A model generated the notes under the pieces. The model was not told where the DNA came from. It was given only the letters and a program-made list of their open reading frames with translations, and searched no databases. Below are positions 10,207-21,815 of a stretch of DNA of 64,000 nt, piece by piece. The first letter of the stretch is position 1; each line of letters starts with the position of its first letter. The DNA comes from Carallia brachiata. Its lineage: Eukaryota; Streptophyta; Magnoliopsida; Malpighiales; Rhizophoraceae. The stretch is from the NCBI GenBank assembly GCA_021464245.1, contig JADCRB010000160.1, positions 1-64,000 on the forward strand. Reading direction: 5' to 3'. Both the position numbers and the translations under genes were made by a program.

Positions 10207-10450
10207 CAAAGTAGGCCAAACCTTGCAAGAATAAGGAGGAGTTGCTTTCGTTAGATCATCGTTAAAGGTGAGTAACCGTCTTACCTGTCATTAAAGTGTC
10301 TGATTGTTGTGTGTTTTACGTGATTGAAAGGTGTTTATATGCTGAATTTTATGTTTGATTCGTTTTTTTTGACGTCACGAGGTTGATTTATGTGTATTTA
10401 TATGAATGAAAGGTTTTAATGCTTGATCTGCATGTTAAGGATGTGATTAA

Positions 10451-11224
10451 GGGGGTGTTTAGGTAAACTTTTGTTGAAGGAGTGTATTTGCGTTTCATTT
10501 AAAAAAAAAAAAAGATAGGTGTTTGGTAAATTTTTTGGTACTACTGCTTGATTTTACTTATTTTCTTATTTGATTTCCTAACAGCAGCTGATTGAAAAAC
10601 AGTTCCAAATTACTTTTTGTTACTCTTTGGATTATTTTTCACTTTTTAATATTAATAATAATTTATATAAACTAAATTATCCTTAAGGAATATTTATATA
10701 ATTTTACCATTATTTTTTTTACTTGTCATATAAATTAGATATGTTAATTTATTTTATTAGTATTTATATAACTTCAGTAATTTCTTTTTTCAATTATTTT
10801 TAAATAATATTTTTTTACTTTAATTTTCTTTAATACTGACATTTATAAAAAAATCTCAAATATAATAATTTTTATTATTTAATAAAAATTATTATTTTTT
10901 TAAAAAGTTAAAAATTAAGTAAAAAAATTCTTAATATTATTTATAGAATATTATTCTAAAAATATAAAATTATAAATATAAAAATAAAATTTTTAATATA
11001 AATATTAGATGTTTAAATTAAACATTTCATTATTCAACAATAATAGAAAGTATAAAATTAACCAAAGACTTCATTAGTTTTATCGGCAATCAGTAACAAC
11101 AAATAAGAATCAATAATTAGCAATTAGCAGCAGCAATTAGTAATAGCAATTAGCAGCAGCAATTAGTAATAGCAATCAGTATTAGTAACAGTAATATTCA
11201 ACAGGTAACTCAAATAGACTCTAA
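10451..11224. mobile_element. hAT-like non-autonomous element (MITE) inside the LTR-like sequence
   Basis: The left end gggggtgtttaggtaaactt and the reverse complement of the right end (tagagtctatttgagttacc) are related imperfect terminal inverted repeats of the 'GGGTGTTTGGTTTG' type seen in plant hAT MITEs. The flanks gtgattaa (10,443-10,450) and atgattag (11,227-11,234) could be a decayed 8-bp target duplication (6 of 8 match). The interior is AT-rich and non-coding. Near the right end it carries a CAGCAATTAGTAATAG-type minisatellite (about 11,105-11,190). Confidence 0.5.
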
Positions 11225-12914
11225 AAATGATTAGTTGAGAGAGAAAGGGAGGTGACCAGGATGGTTTTATGGTAGAGACTATTTTTGCAACAAATAATCT
11301 TAAATCTATGTTTATATCTATGATTGATTTGTGTTTATTTTTGGTTTAGTTGATTTTGACTTAAATTATTGGTGTTTGATTGCTTGGTAGGGGATGGACT
11401 AAATGGAACTTACTTAGAAACGTTAAATTTTGTATTCAACCCCTTAAGACAAGTGTTTAATTAGTAAAAAAGGGCATGGTTAAATCTAAGCTAGGGATGC
11501 AAAAACGTGTGTTTGGTCATTAACTATGAATGTTTAAGCTACAAGAGGGGGCTGCCTAGTCCTAATATAGTTTTAGGGAAGTTAATTTGTTATTTATCAA
11601 TATTAATGATGTGTTGGAAATGGAGAATACAGGCTCCCTTGGTAATCTCAGCTTTAATGAGTAAATTAGTTCATAATACTCTATTAAGTTAGAAAGTAAG
11701 ATTATGTGGCTGCCTTGGTTAATCCTTGATTTAGTACGTTAATTAGTTTGTTAGACCTTAAAGGAATGATTAGAATGTGAAAATAGGGGCTGCTATAATT
11801 AGGTTAAGCCAAGGAACGTTAATTAGCTTACTTAAGCGTGTTTAAGGAAGTTTAGTGGTCAAGGAAGGGCTGTTTTGATATAGATTGCATAAGAATGTTA
11901 ATCTGTAAGTTTATGATAATTGAAGAAGTAAGATTAGAAGGGAAAGGAGCAGCCCTAGCTAAGAGAAACAAGTAGACAATTTATGAGTTTGAAGTCAAGG
12001 ATTAACGACATCAGGTCAAAAAAAAAAAGGAATGAACCATGTTTTGTGATTTTTATGATTTCATGTATATATACTTGATAAAGTAGGAGTATTCATACGT
12101 GACATCCATATGAAAAGGATTTTTATTAATGCATGAAAAGGTTTTGAAAGATCAGGAACCATGAAAGATTTTTTCATCAGGGACTTAGCATATGCCACGG
12201 TGCCTGAGTAATGAATGTTTCTCCTGAGTAATGACTTAGCATAGATCACAGAGTGTTGGCTGCACAGATGGCCTAGGAATGCCAACATGTTTCCCATCGG
12301 GAGCCAAAAGAAAGGAAATGAATGAATGATAATTACCATGGGTTGGAAAAGCATTTTGTATTCCAATGATCCTTAAATACCTGATAAGGGAAAAATATTT
12401 TATGCATGAAAGGAAAGCATGGCATGAAAAGGAAAAGAAAGAAAAGTATGACAGGAAGGAAAAGCATAACACGAATACGACACACCATGGATGACTTTAC
12501 TAATTGAGTTTATATTCACATAATGACAAAGGATGGTTGAGTTAGTTGTCACAGTGCTTTTATGAGCCCACGACGTTAAGATCATGGTTTTCGACTGTGA
12601 CACTGACTTACTCATCTGCGTTGTAGAAGTTAGCTACGTGATAGTTCCTGTGTCCCTAAGTTGACATGCAGCTCGTAGGCCAGGCGCCTGCGTTCACCTG
12701 AACCTAAAGATGGAAAAGTCTGGTGTAAATAATAGGTAGAGATGAAGGGCTGAGCATGTGTGTATAGGATAGAGGACAAGTTTTGTAGCCTTTATGATAG
12801 GACTCTAGATGTGTAAATAGGTGTGTCATCGGAGCATGACTTGTCTAGGCTCCAACATATAAATACTAGGATACCTTCCATCGTCCCAAGTGTCAGTTTG
12901 TATCAAAGTATTGT

Positions 12915-13354
12915 TGGGAAATAAATAATCACGGTTTTCCGCAGAAAAAATCTTTCTAACAATGATTAGTAAAAAATATTAAAAAAGAAATAAAACATAG
13001 TAAACAAAGTAATAATATTATATACTAACGAATACACCCACCTTGATAGATGTAATGAGAAATAATAGCGGTATCTTTCGACTAAATAGCTCGGATTAGG
13101 ATAAAGAGATTAGATAGGGTAATAGTCGCTAACAGAAAATAGCCTTGTGCCTCATTCTGCCACGCGCGTTAGGGATTCCTGGTGAGGGTGCTGCAACAAT
13201 TCCAGTGCACAAGCACGGAATAAAAGCGATCAATGGTTTTATTCAATGCTAACAACCGCATTTGACCGAATTTTGCCTCTTTCAATTTACTAATATTTTA
13301 GCCGAAGGTTATACAATTATGAATTCTATGGAACTTTCTTAATGACAACGTGTA
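12915..13354. other. Unclassified non-coding sequence
   Basis: Includes a GC-richer patch at 13,135-13,235 (cctcattctgccacgcgcgtt onward) that stands out from its AT-rich surroundings. I do not recognise a gene, and no frame of meaningful length crosses it. Confidence 0.3.
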
Positions 13355-14345
13355 TTTGGCCCTTCACGTTTTGGTGCATTTTAGTTTTTTTACACAACTT
13401 TTTTTGGTCAAATTTGCTCTCTTATGTTTTCTCCATCAATAGTTTTGGTTCTTTTCCCTTAATTTGCAATTAAATGTACCATGTAAGCATGCTACATTAG
13501 TTATTCAGTGCTAATTTAGATGCCATGTTACGATGTTTGATGATGTGGCGTTTTAAAACACTTCTGCAAATTAGAAAAAAAAATTGTAAAACAAATCCCA
13601 AAAATTTATAAATTCAAAAAAGAATTTGAAATATAATATAAAAAAATCCAAAACTAAAAAAAAAAAATTGAAAAATTCATAAAAAGTTGAAATTTTTATA
13701 AAATCTAAAATTCATAGAGTAAAAAAAAAAAAAAGACACCGATATAAAACCCGAAAACTAAGAAAACTAAAAGTTATACTACGAAATCCTAAATGTAAAA
13801 ATTGAAAATTTGAAAATATCTAAGGATTTTTCTATTTTAAAACTTTAGAATTTTCGGAATTTTATTTTTAAGTTTTTTAGTTTACTGGTTTACATTTATG
13901 ACCTTTTTGAATTTTTGAGATTTTCAATTTTTGAAACACTTCAAATTTTTTATAAATATTTTCATATTTTTAACAATTTTCAAATTTTATTTTGATTAGT
14001 TCGAATTTTTTAAAGAATATTTTCAGATTATTTTTTGAATTTTTAAAATTTTGGTTTTAATTTTGCAATTTTTACATTCTTTTAAATCTTTTTAAATTTT
14101 CATATTTGTTTTTTAGAAATAGCCATATTATAAAAATGATGACATGGCATTTGAACCTGCATTAACTTGTTGACATAGCACATTGACATGACACACTTAA
14201 TAGCCAATTGACAAAAAATGACCGAAAAATGATGGAGAAAATATGAGAACTAAATTTGGCCAAAGAAAAAAAACAAGAAGAAGAAATTGCAGGCTACAAC
14301 AAAAAAAAACAACAAAATATGATGTACCAAATTAGGCTTTTTGTC
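13355..14345. mobile_element. Fold-back element with about 190-bp inverted arms
   Basis: The left arm (13,355-13,550) and right arm (about 14,140-14,345, inverted) match in blocks: ggtcaaatttgctctc against ggccaaatttagttctc, and ttttctccatca against the inverted copy at about 14,230. The centre is also AT-rich and partly self-complementary, so almost the whole kilobase can form one hairpin. Long inverted arms with no coding content fit a Mutator-like fold-back MITE. The borders are approximate and no target duplication was established. Confidence 0.6.
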
Positions 14346-14741
14346 AAGATATAAACAAAGGAGTGCACATAAGAGAGTAATGATAGATGTTGTAAATTGG
14401 ATCATAACTATTTAAGGATCTATAACCTGCGATCCTCTATGATGGCAGTACCAAATCTTTTCTAGAGGTATCAAAATTCGATTCAACCCAAACTTGTGAC
14501 AAGAAAATTTGACTTGAATCCAATTTTGAAATTTTAACTGGAATTTGAAATAACTCAAAAAATTTAGGGTTGTGTTTCGAGTTGACGAAAAATTGGATTC
14601 ACAGCCTAGATTTTTTAAGAGAACAAAAGAAGTAAAATGTAAGATTCTAGTTTTTGGAACATAAATTTTATGTAAAAAATATGCTTTTTACTATTTTAAT
14701 TATAAAATCTTATGAACATTAATTCAAAAAGAAAACAAGTT

Positions 14742-14773
<32 letters not shown>

Positions 14774-15274
14774 AATCAAGTTTTTATTATATACTTTTGA
14801 TATAAATCAATATATAAAAATTTGAAATATTAAGCCACCATAAAAGTCAAAAAGTATGCTTCCATTAATTTCAACAATTGTTAACAACGATAGACACCAT
14901 ATGGATAAGTGAATGGTAGAAGGCAAAACCATCAAAACCATAAACGGAAGAGGATGGGTGAGAAGCAAGACACCTAACATAAATCAAACAAAATTCTGAA
15001 AATCACTTCATAAGTTGTTCCTTTTCTTTTAACAAACATTCCTACTTCTCTCAGCTTAATTAGCTTACTCTAACCCATGGAGATGACGTTATTTGGTTTC
15101 TAGTAAAGCAAAATTCATCCTATTATATTTTATGGGTCCCCAAATCTTGATTCGATTACTGATTGAGTGAGCTCAACCCAGTTTGACAGCTCACAGTCTC
15201 CCATCAAAGATAATAATGACACTACTTCAACGAAGTGTAATTGTATTTTAACAATTAATATACGAAAAAATTAG
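14346..15274. other. AT-rich intergenic sequence
   Basis: Contains an (AT)n microsatellite at about 14,743-14,766 and a stretch at 14,460-14,600 resembling 7590-7690. No coding frame is recognised. Confidence 0.35.
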
Positions 15275-15870
15275 TTGTCCAGAAATTTTTACCCGACTCC
15301 TGTCCGAATGACATGGCAACAAATATTCAAATATTATTTGAAGATTTGGGAGAATTCCACTTTATATTCGGCTTCGTTATTTGACACCGGGAATTTAAAC
15401 TGCAACACATATGCCAAAGCAATATTGTTGGGTCCTTGGATCACTATCCTTGCTTCGTTTCCTTCTATGTTTGAGCTGCTACCCACATGAATAGTCCACT
15501 AGGTAAGTGGTGATACCGGCTCCTGATTAAACCAAGAATATGCATTAACGAAATCAGCCAATGCTTGAGCCTTGACTGCTTTTTGAGGTTAAAATGATAT
15601 ATCAAATTTGGCGAACTCCATAGATCACTATAACATCCTATCCACTACATCTGGTCTTTGAAGGACACCCACAATGGTTGATCTGTTAGTACTATGATCT
15701 TGTGGGCTTGAAAATATGATCTGAGCTTTTGGGCTAACGTGATCAAAGAAAATGCTACTTTGACAATTTGGGGATATTAGAGCTCGAAACCTCACGAGAC
15801 TTTGCTAACCTAATATATACTAGTTTGTATGAAGGCAATTGTTGTACCTTATTTTGTCCAGCTAAGACAA
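15275..15870 (-). pseudogene. Ty3/gypsy RT-RNase H remnant
   Basis: Read on the minus strand, scattered frames give YFQAHKIIVLTDQPL (near 15,727-15,675), ALADFVNAY, then WTIHVGSSSN and NNEAEYK further along. These are hallmarks of the tail of reverse transcriptase and the RNase H domain of plant Ty3/gypsy elements of the Tat type (family pattern W-x-L-x-V-D-G-S-S-N and N-N-E-A-E-Y). The catalytic Asp of the first RNase H motif is absent (V-G-S-S instead of V-D-G-S-S). Several stops and frame changes show it is dead. Confidence 0.75.
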
Positions 15871-16860
15871 GGGCCTATCTTTTCTAAGTCACGAATATTT
15901 GGGCGATGGAAGTGCTAAATCGCATTTGGGCATCGTTTGCCTGGTCATAATTAAATTGCGCATTCAACCCTATTTGGATCACGTTCAATTATAACTCAGT
16001 TATGGTGGTAGATTCCATTTAGTTTTAATTAGATTACGCTCAAGTGTTTTCCTTGACTTGCGTTTGATTGTAGGTAAACGTCACGCTTCGATTCTAGTTG
16101 GTTAGTTGTTATTGGCAATTTGTATAAAAAAAGGAGAAAAAAGTAGGCAAAAGGAAAAGGAAAATAAAGAAAAGAAGAAAAAAGAAAAGGAAAATAAAAA
16201 AAAAAGAAGAAAAGAGAAAAGTAAAAAAAAAAAAGCAAAATGAAATTCCATTAATATAAAGTCCATATATATAGAGTCCACAAGGCCCATACATCAAATT
16301 AGTATACATGGGGACCAAATGTAAATAAGTGTAAGAGAAATACACAATCAAAGCCCAAATGTAGGCCCAAGTCCCTAAAATAAGAAGGGGAAGAACAAAC
16401 AACTCATTGGGCCTTCTGATGAGGCCCAATGAGGTGTCACGTCAATTTTGAGGCCTAGCCCTAAGAATGACTACACTCTCGGGCTAGACTTAGGGCTTGA
16501 TGATGCATCCTTAGTCCCAATGGAGAACCTTCCCCATCTTAGCCCATGAAGTATAAGATCAGTGTAGTATTTGTCTAGATAAGACCCATAGATTTTTCTA
16601 GCACAAAAGAGATAAGAACAGTCAGGTCCACCCAACGGCGGATGAAGCCCAAAGAGTTAAAGTTTGGTCATCAACAAGAAGGAGGCACCAGATCCATGTC
16701 CAGCCCAATGGTGAAGACTAAGGAGTTCTCTACAAAACCAAGGCTCACAGAGCATCAAATTGTGATCCAGAAAAGCCCAACAAACTAAAGCCCAAAGAGC
16801 TTCATAGCCATTAAATTAATCTAATGGCAGGGGATTGTTCCTCAAAAGGCAGCCAATCAT
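15871..16860. other. Non-coding sequence with a purine-rich block
   Basis: A 120-bp block of A/G-rich sequence lies at about 16,125-16,240, which explains the long low-complexity minus-strand frames there. The next 600 bp (16,260-16,860) repeatedly use 'ggcccaa/agcccaa' strings, a style common in plant LTR sequences. It may be an LTR remnant. No domain is visible. Confidence 0.3.
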
Positions 16861-16947
16861 AAGGATTCACTTCCTTTATAAATGGGAATATAGTCTCATT
16901 AATGACACATACACATAGAGTCAGAGAGAATCAGGATATATCGATGA
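16861..16947 (+). repeat. 87-bp direct repeat, left copy
   Basis: Matches 21,729-21,815 over its full length, with roughly ten differences by eye. It contains a TATA-like string (cctttataaatggg) and a conserved block tctcattaatgacaca. It may be part of the viral promoter or leader duplicated on integration. Confidence 0.8.
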
Positions 16948-17355
16948 CACAAAACTTAAACGAACAAAAGAGAATCTTACTTCAAAACTTATAATATAGA
17001 ATAACAGGAAGATATACAACAACAATATTATGACCATATGTAGAAGTATAAAAGAAATATAGAATTCTTTAAATGGTTCGAGATACATGAACATTTATAT
17101 AATCTAGATAATAAAATAGAAGTTATTAAAACTAGTGAACAAATATGGGATACGACTAGTCACGGGAAAATAAAATATGTACATCCTCTTATGGAAGAAT
17201 TCACAATGACTCATGGTGAGCAAGTGGTTGTAGCATCCCATTTTCAATTATTTTAGGATGATGTAAGAGATGATGATACATGATATGACTTAAAGGTAAA
17301 GAGATTCTTTGCTTTTCCCAAAAGTTACATTTTTTTTTATAAAGTTGGATAAAGC

Positions 17356-17772
17356 TCAGGAATCAAATTCCATAATCAGGATCCTCGTTGTCAAAGGTAG
17401 AATCTGATTGTGACTATTCATCTTCTTGAGATATCTCTGACAAAGCTTCTTGGAGTCTTCTTTTGTATTCTTCTTTTGAGGAGGCTGAGGACAGGCTGAC
17501 TTGCAGCTTTTTTTGGTATTTTGGAAAAGAGTAATTAATAGATCTATATTCCCCACAATATTCTGTCGAATTAGCCATTGTGAAACTTTATTGGAGTAGG
17601 CCTTATCTTCTAGTAATCTCTTCCACCATTTAACACTTATACTTGATGTCAGCATTGGAGGATATGGTGGTGGATGGATATTCTTAATATGAAAGTTCCA
17701 AGATAGTATCCAAGGAATATCAAAAATAATAGAGAAATACCAAGTATAATTGACAGGAGGATTATGGACCAC
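17356..17772 (-). CDS. Unidentified minus-strand frame of 138 codons within the viral region
   Basis: An uninterrupted frame on the strand opposite to the rest of the relic. It contains an aromatic-rich stretch (WYFSIIFDIPWILSWNF), a W-W pair and a Lys-rich tail (PPQKKNTKEDSKKLC). I do not recognise it with confidence. Its composition fits a structural segment of a caulimovirid, which would make this an inverted fragment. It may also be from another element. It has no neighbouring frame on the same strand. Confidence 0.3.
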   Translation of the reverse strand: MVHNPPVNYTWYFSIIFDIPWILSWNFHIKNIHPPPYPPMLTSSISVKWWKRLLEDKAYSNKVSQWLIRQNIVGNIDLLITLFQNTKKSCKSACPQPPQKKNTKEDSKKLCQRYLKKMNSHNQILPLTTRILIMEFDS

Positions 17773-17959
17773 TTTTATGAAGAGCTTGTATTTATCTAAG
17801 GTTTTATTTGGAAAAGTTTTCTTTGAATGTCCAAATCTATTCCACCATCCATAAAACTAGTTGGGAAATCTCCTAGTACATTCAGATATAAATTTGAAGA
17901 ACCACGAATGCCGAAAGCTTCCCACATATACTATATTGGTCAATGTGATAATGTAGTCT

Positions 17960-18242
17960 TGATAATTGGAGGCATGAATATATTATAGATACATGTGAAA
18001 AATCATATCATGTAGACCCTAGTGTGCAAGAGATTAGTCTGGTAGATGACTCTTTAGTAGAACAGTATAAATCTACATATCTGTTTGTACATATTGGTTT
18101 AGTACAAATTGCTATGAAACCTTTGCATAGGCTAAGAATAGATGCTCCTCTATTAATGGGTCTAAGAGACGCTAGACTCCTAGATTTTCAACAATCTTTA
18201 CACGCTGTGTTTGAATCTAATCTAGGCAAAGGACTGGTGTAA
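17960..18242 (+). pseudogene. Caulimovirid movement-protein-like fragment
   Basis: The open part (18,024-18,242) carries a conserved block centred on LLMGLRDARLLDF, which resembles the core of caulimovirid movement proteins, the proteins that move virions between cells through plasmodesmata. The upstream and downstream parts are broken by stops. Assignment rests on this single block. Confidence 0.55.
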
Positions 18243-18559
18243 TTTAACTGTTATCCTAATTATTCCTTATCATCGTTGGATCATAATATAAGTAAATGTT
18301 TAATGCTTAATCTACAAGTACCAGAGAATATGTTGTCAAGATCTAGGAATATTGTTTTAATTTACACAATATATTATACATTATTACCACCAACCTTATC
18401 ACCCAAAGCTTTAATAAAATCACCTAAAGGTAAAACTCTTTTGGTATAAGTTAATTCAAATAAGTCATTTTTAGAAACTCCTAAGATGATTGATTGGTCA
18501 CAAATTACTTAGATTTAATAACCTATATAAATAATGAAGTAAGTTTATGTATAAATTTA

Positions 18560-18830
18560 AAATTAAATGCAAAACTAAAAAATGAAATGCTGCAAAGTAG
18601 GAAAGAACTAGAATCATTTTGTACTCAGTATACATACGAGAAAATCCTTTGGAAAGCGATATAGTTAAACCTTATTCTAAACAGTATTAAAAAATCAACA
18701 AAATTAAAAGAAAACAACAAAAGAAAAACAACTCAGAAGAAAAAAGATATTGTATGCTTTAAATGTGGTAAACCAGGTCATTATAAGAGTTAATGTAAAA
18801 TAAAAGAGAAAATTCAAATGTTAGAAATAT
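18560..18830 (+). pseudogene. Viral capsid/nucleocapsid zinc-knuckle fragment
   Basis: After Lys-rich sequence, a C-x2-C-x4-H-x4-C knuckle begins at about 18,751 (CFKCGKPGH). A TAA at 18,791-18,793 falls between the His and the last Cys. This motif marks the RNA-binding end of the coat protein in pararetroviruses. Confidence 0.65.
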
Positions 18831-19369
18831 ATGATAAAATTAAAGAAAAAGTATTAGCATTAATAGAGGAAGATGAATCAAATTCAAAATATTCTCAGGA
18901 AGATACTAATCATGGATTAAACTATATATATAATGAGTCAGATTATTATACAAAATCAAGTGAAACTCATTCAAGAATATGTTGTAATCTTAATTGCAGA
19001 CATATTAATGTTATAACACAAGATACTAATCTATTATTAGAAATAATTGATAAGATAACTGATCCTAAAATTAAAAGAGAATATTTATTAAATTAAAAGA
19101 AGTAGTTTCTGAAGAAGTAATAATAAAAATAAAACTATCTTTATAAATAAAATATAGAATGAAGAAAATTCTACAAAAACCATGGTGACTTTACAAGACC
19201 TTAAAGAAGAAGTTGGAAATCAAAAATTAGAAATTGAAATTCTAAAGAGAGATATTAATGAACTAAAACAGCAACTAACAAAAGGCAAAGGTGTGAAAGA
19301 ATTAGAAAGTGCCAATAATAATAATAATTTTTTAAATATACTAAATAAAACATAATATCTAAAATGGTA

Positions 19370-20560
19370 TATTGAAATAAATTTAATAATAGGAAAAGAT
19401 TATTCCAAAAAGTTAATAACATTAATAGATTGAGGAACTCGTTTAAATTGTATACAAGAAGGAATAATTCCTACCAAATATTGTGAAAAAACCACAACTA
19501 CCCTAAGGAATGCGAATGATAAGAAATTAAAAATAAATTATAAATTATCTAACACCCATATATGTAATAAAGGAATTTGTTTTAAAAATACATTTATCCT
19601 TATAAAAGATTTATCTTAACTAGTTATATTAAGAACCCCATTTCTTACTCAAATTTACCCATTTAAGGTAACACTCGAAGGAATTATTACCACTATAGCA
19701 AATGAAGATATATGTTTCAAATTTATTATTACTGCTAAAATATCAGAGATAAATACATTAAAAACTAATACAATATATAAGGACAAAGAGATTTTATTAA
19801 TTCAAAAAATAAGACATTTACATTACTTAAACCAAGAAATATATTATAAAGGAATAGAAGAACAATTGGAAACTAAAGACATTTCAGAAAAAAATCCAAG
19901 ATTTAACTAATCAATTTAACCGAGAAGTATGTTTTACTATTCCAAATACTTTTTGGCATAGGAAGAAATATGTAATAAAACTATCATACATGAAAGGATT
20001 TGATGAGAAGCATATTCCTACTAAAGCTCGCACAATACAAATGAATAAAGAATTATTAAAATACTGTAAAAAGGAAATTAACAAGTTACTAGAAAAATGA
20101 CTTATTAAATCTAGTAAATCCCCACGGTCATGTTCTGCATTTTATGTTAATAATCAAGCTGAGATAGAAAAAGGTGCCCCTAGATTAATAATAAATTATA
20201 AACCATTAAATAAAGTTCTTTAATGGATAAGATATCTTATTCCTAATAAAAAAGGCTTAACAAAACGTTTAGCCGGAGCTATCAAATATTCCAAATTCGA
20301 CATGAAGTCAGGATATTGGCAAATACAAATAGATGAAGAAGATAAGCATAAGATTGCTTTTACTATTCCTTTTGGCCATTACGAGTGGAAGTTAATGCCA
20401 TTTGGACTTAAAAATTCTCATTCTGAATTTCAAAATATTATGAATAATATATATATTCAAAATTTACTATAGTAAATATAGATGATGTACTAGTATTTTC
20501 TAAACCAATAACAGAACATTTTCATCATTTAAGAAAATTTTTGAATATTGTTAAGAATAA
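19370..20560 (+). pseudogene. Viral protease and reverse transcriptase remnant
   Basis: The aspartic-protease active-site region is at about 19,425-19,445, with a TGA at 19,431-19,433 right after the Asp. The reverse transcriptase follows, with an unmistakable FDMKSGYWQIQI block near 20,296-20,331, a FGHYEWKLMPFGL block near 20,371-20,409, and the IDD catalytic box at 20,478-20,486 preceded by Asn instead of Tyr. In-frame stops include TGA 20,098-20,100 and TAA 20,221-20,223, and a frame change lies just before the IDD box. Confidence 0.8.
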
Positions 20561-20879
20561 TGGTTTAGTTATATCAGCTAAAAAAAACAGAAACTATGTG
20601 AGGTTAAAACACAGTTCTTAGGATATAATATATTTAAGGGATCCATTTATAGATCTATAAAATTTGCTAACAACTTTCATAATGAAATCACAGATAAGAA
20701 AAAATTATGGAGATTTTTAGGATGTTTAAACTATGTGGCAAATTCCATACCCAAGATAAGAGTAATTTGTGAACCATTATACAAGAGACTTAAGAAAAAC
20801 CCTCTAGATTGGAATGAGGAAATGACTCAAACAGTTATAAAAATAAAATGTTTAGTTAAAAATCTTCTTTGTTTGGGGA

Positions 20880-21310
20880 TACTTGATCTAGAAGCTTTCT
20901 TATAATAAAAACAGATGCCTCTAATAAAGGATATAGAGGAATATTAAAATAAAGGGTAGAGTCTAAAAAAACTATAGTTAGATATTACTCTGGAATCTAG
21001 TATAAAGCCCAAATAAATTATTCAATAGTTAAAAAAAAAGTTTTGTCAATTGTTTTATGCATAATGGTTTTTCAAGATGATGTTTTTAATAAAAATTTTT
21101 TACTTAGAATTGATTGTCAACCAGCAAAGTTCATTTTAGAAAAAGATGTTAAAAACCTAGTTTCAAAACAAATCTTTGTCCAATGGCAAGTTTTATTATG
21201 TAATTTTGACTTGGATATCGAATTTATTAAAGGTAAAGCTAATACTTTACCCGATTTTTTATTTAGAGAATTTTTTCAAAACAATGAGCAAACAAAAGGT
21301 AACACGTAAT
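20880..21310 (+). pseudogene. Viral RNase H remnant
   Basis: The open frame 21,043-21,309 contains the C-terminal part of the RNase H domain, ending in a stretch (F-I-K-G-x-x-N-x-L-P-D-F) typical of caulimovirid and Ty3 polyproteins. The upstream half (20,880-21,040) is broken by stops. Confidence 0.7.
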
Positions 21311-21728
21311 TCATTTGGCAAGAGTCCTAATCAGAGTCCTACTGCCTCGTCTTCAAATATCTTAAATACCAACCATGATACTATCCTAGGAAAGTTACCC
21401 TCCTCTATACCCTCTACTCCTACTAACTGCCAAGATATCCTACAACTTTGACCTCCTTCATCTCTTTCAACCATATCCACCTTACCCACTAGACCAGAAT
21501 CACCTTCTAGCTCCTCAGTGTTGGAAAAAGTATAAACAAAAGAGATATATATCAATCAACTATTCTTTATCTATGAATTATAAAACTTACATAAGACTTT
21601 TAAGGACATGAGGTAGAGAGTTTCAAGTTTCTCTGGTTTTCTTTCTTTGTCCTGATGCCCTCTCATTCTTCTTTGAATCTATTTATAATGATATACAATC
21701 ATTACATAGTGATGTCAAGAATGAAATT

Positions 21729-21815
21729 AAGGACTCACTTCATTTATAAATGGAAATCTAGTCTCATTAATGACACACACATAGAACGTCAGAGAGAATT
21801 AGGATATATTGATGA
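21729..21815 (+). repeat. 87-bp direct repeat, right copy
   Basis: The counterpart of 16,861-16,947. The reading frame continues past it to 21,873. Together the copies delimit about 4.9 kb, shorter than a whole caulimovirid genome (about 7-8 kb), so internal deletions are implied if they mark one genome length. Confidence 0.8.

Larger units (their letters stand above)
9506..12914. mobile_element. Degenerate LTR-like or non-coding retroelement segment
   Basis: Begins with tgtaacacccaacttttccc, a start typical of many plant Ty3/gypsy LTRs. It continues as non-coding sequence with a GA-rich stretch, repeated 'gcatgaaaagg' strings and text such as agttagctacgtgatag near 12,630 that I associate with plant LTRs. 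No internal coding domain and no second LTR were found, so it may be a solo or truncated LTR. An AT-rich insertion at 10,451-11,224 splits it. Class and ends are inference. Confidence 0.3.
16861..21815 (+). mobile_element. Decayed endogenous caulimovirid (pararetrovirus)
   Basis: A plant DNA pararetrovirus relic. In order on the plus strand there are a short unknown frame (about 17,031-17,255), a movement-protein-like segment (about 17,960-18,250), a zinc knuckle at 18,750, an aspartic protease-like stretch at 19,380-19,600, reverse transcriptase at 19,920-20,560 and RNase H at 20,880-21,310. An 87-bp near-identical direct repeat starts and ends the region (16,861-16,947 and 21,729-21,815). 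Each copy carries a TATA-like tttataaatgg, as expected if a circular viral genome integrated with overlap. Stops occur throughout, so it cannot be functional. The movement and RT segments look closest to the florendovirus/petuvirus side of the family, but this is recollection, not a search. Confidence 0.75.

Noticed and set aside
16029..16429. Phe/Leu-rich minus-strand frames of up to 106 codons
   Set aside because: They are translations of a purine-rich low-complexity block and not a membrane protein.
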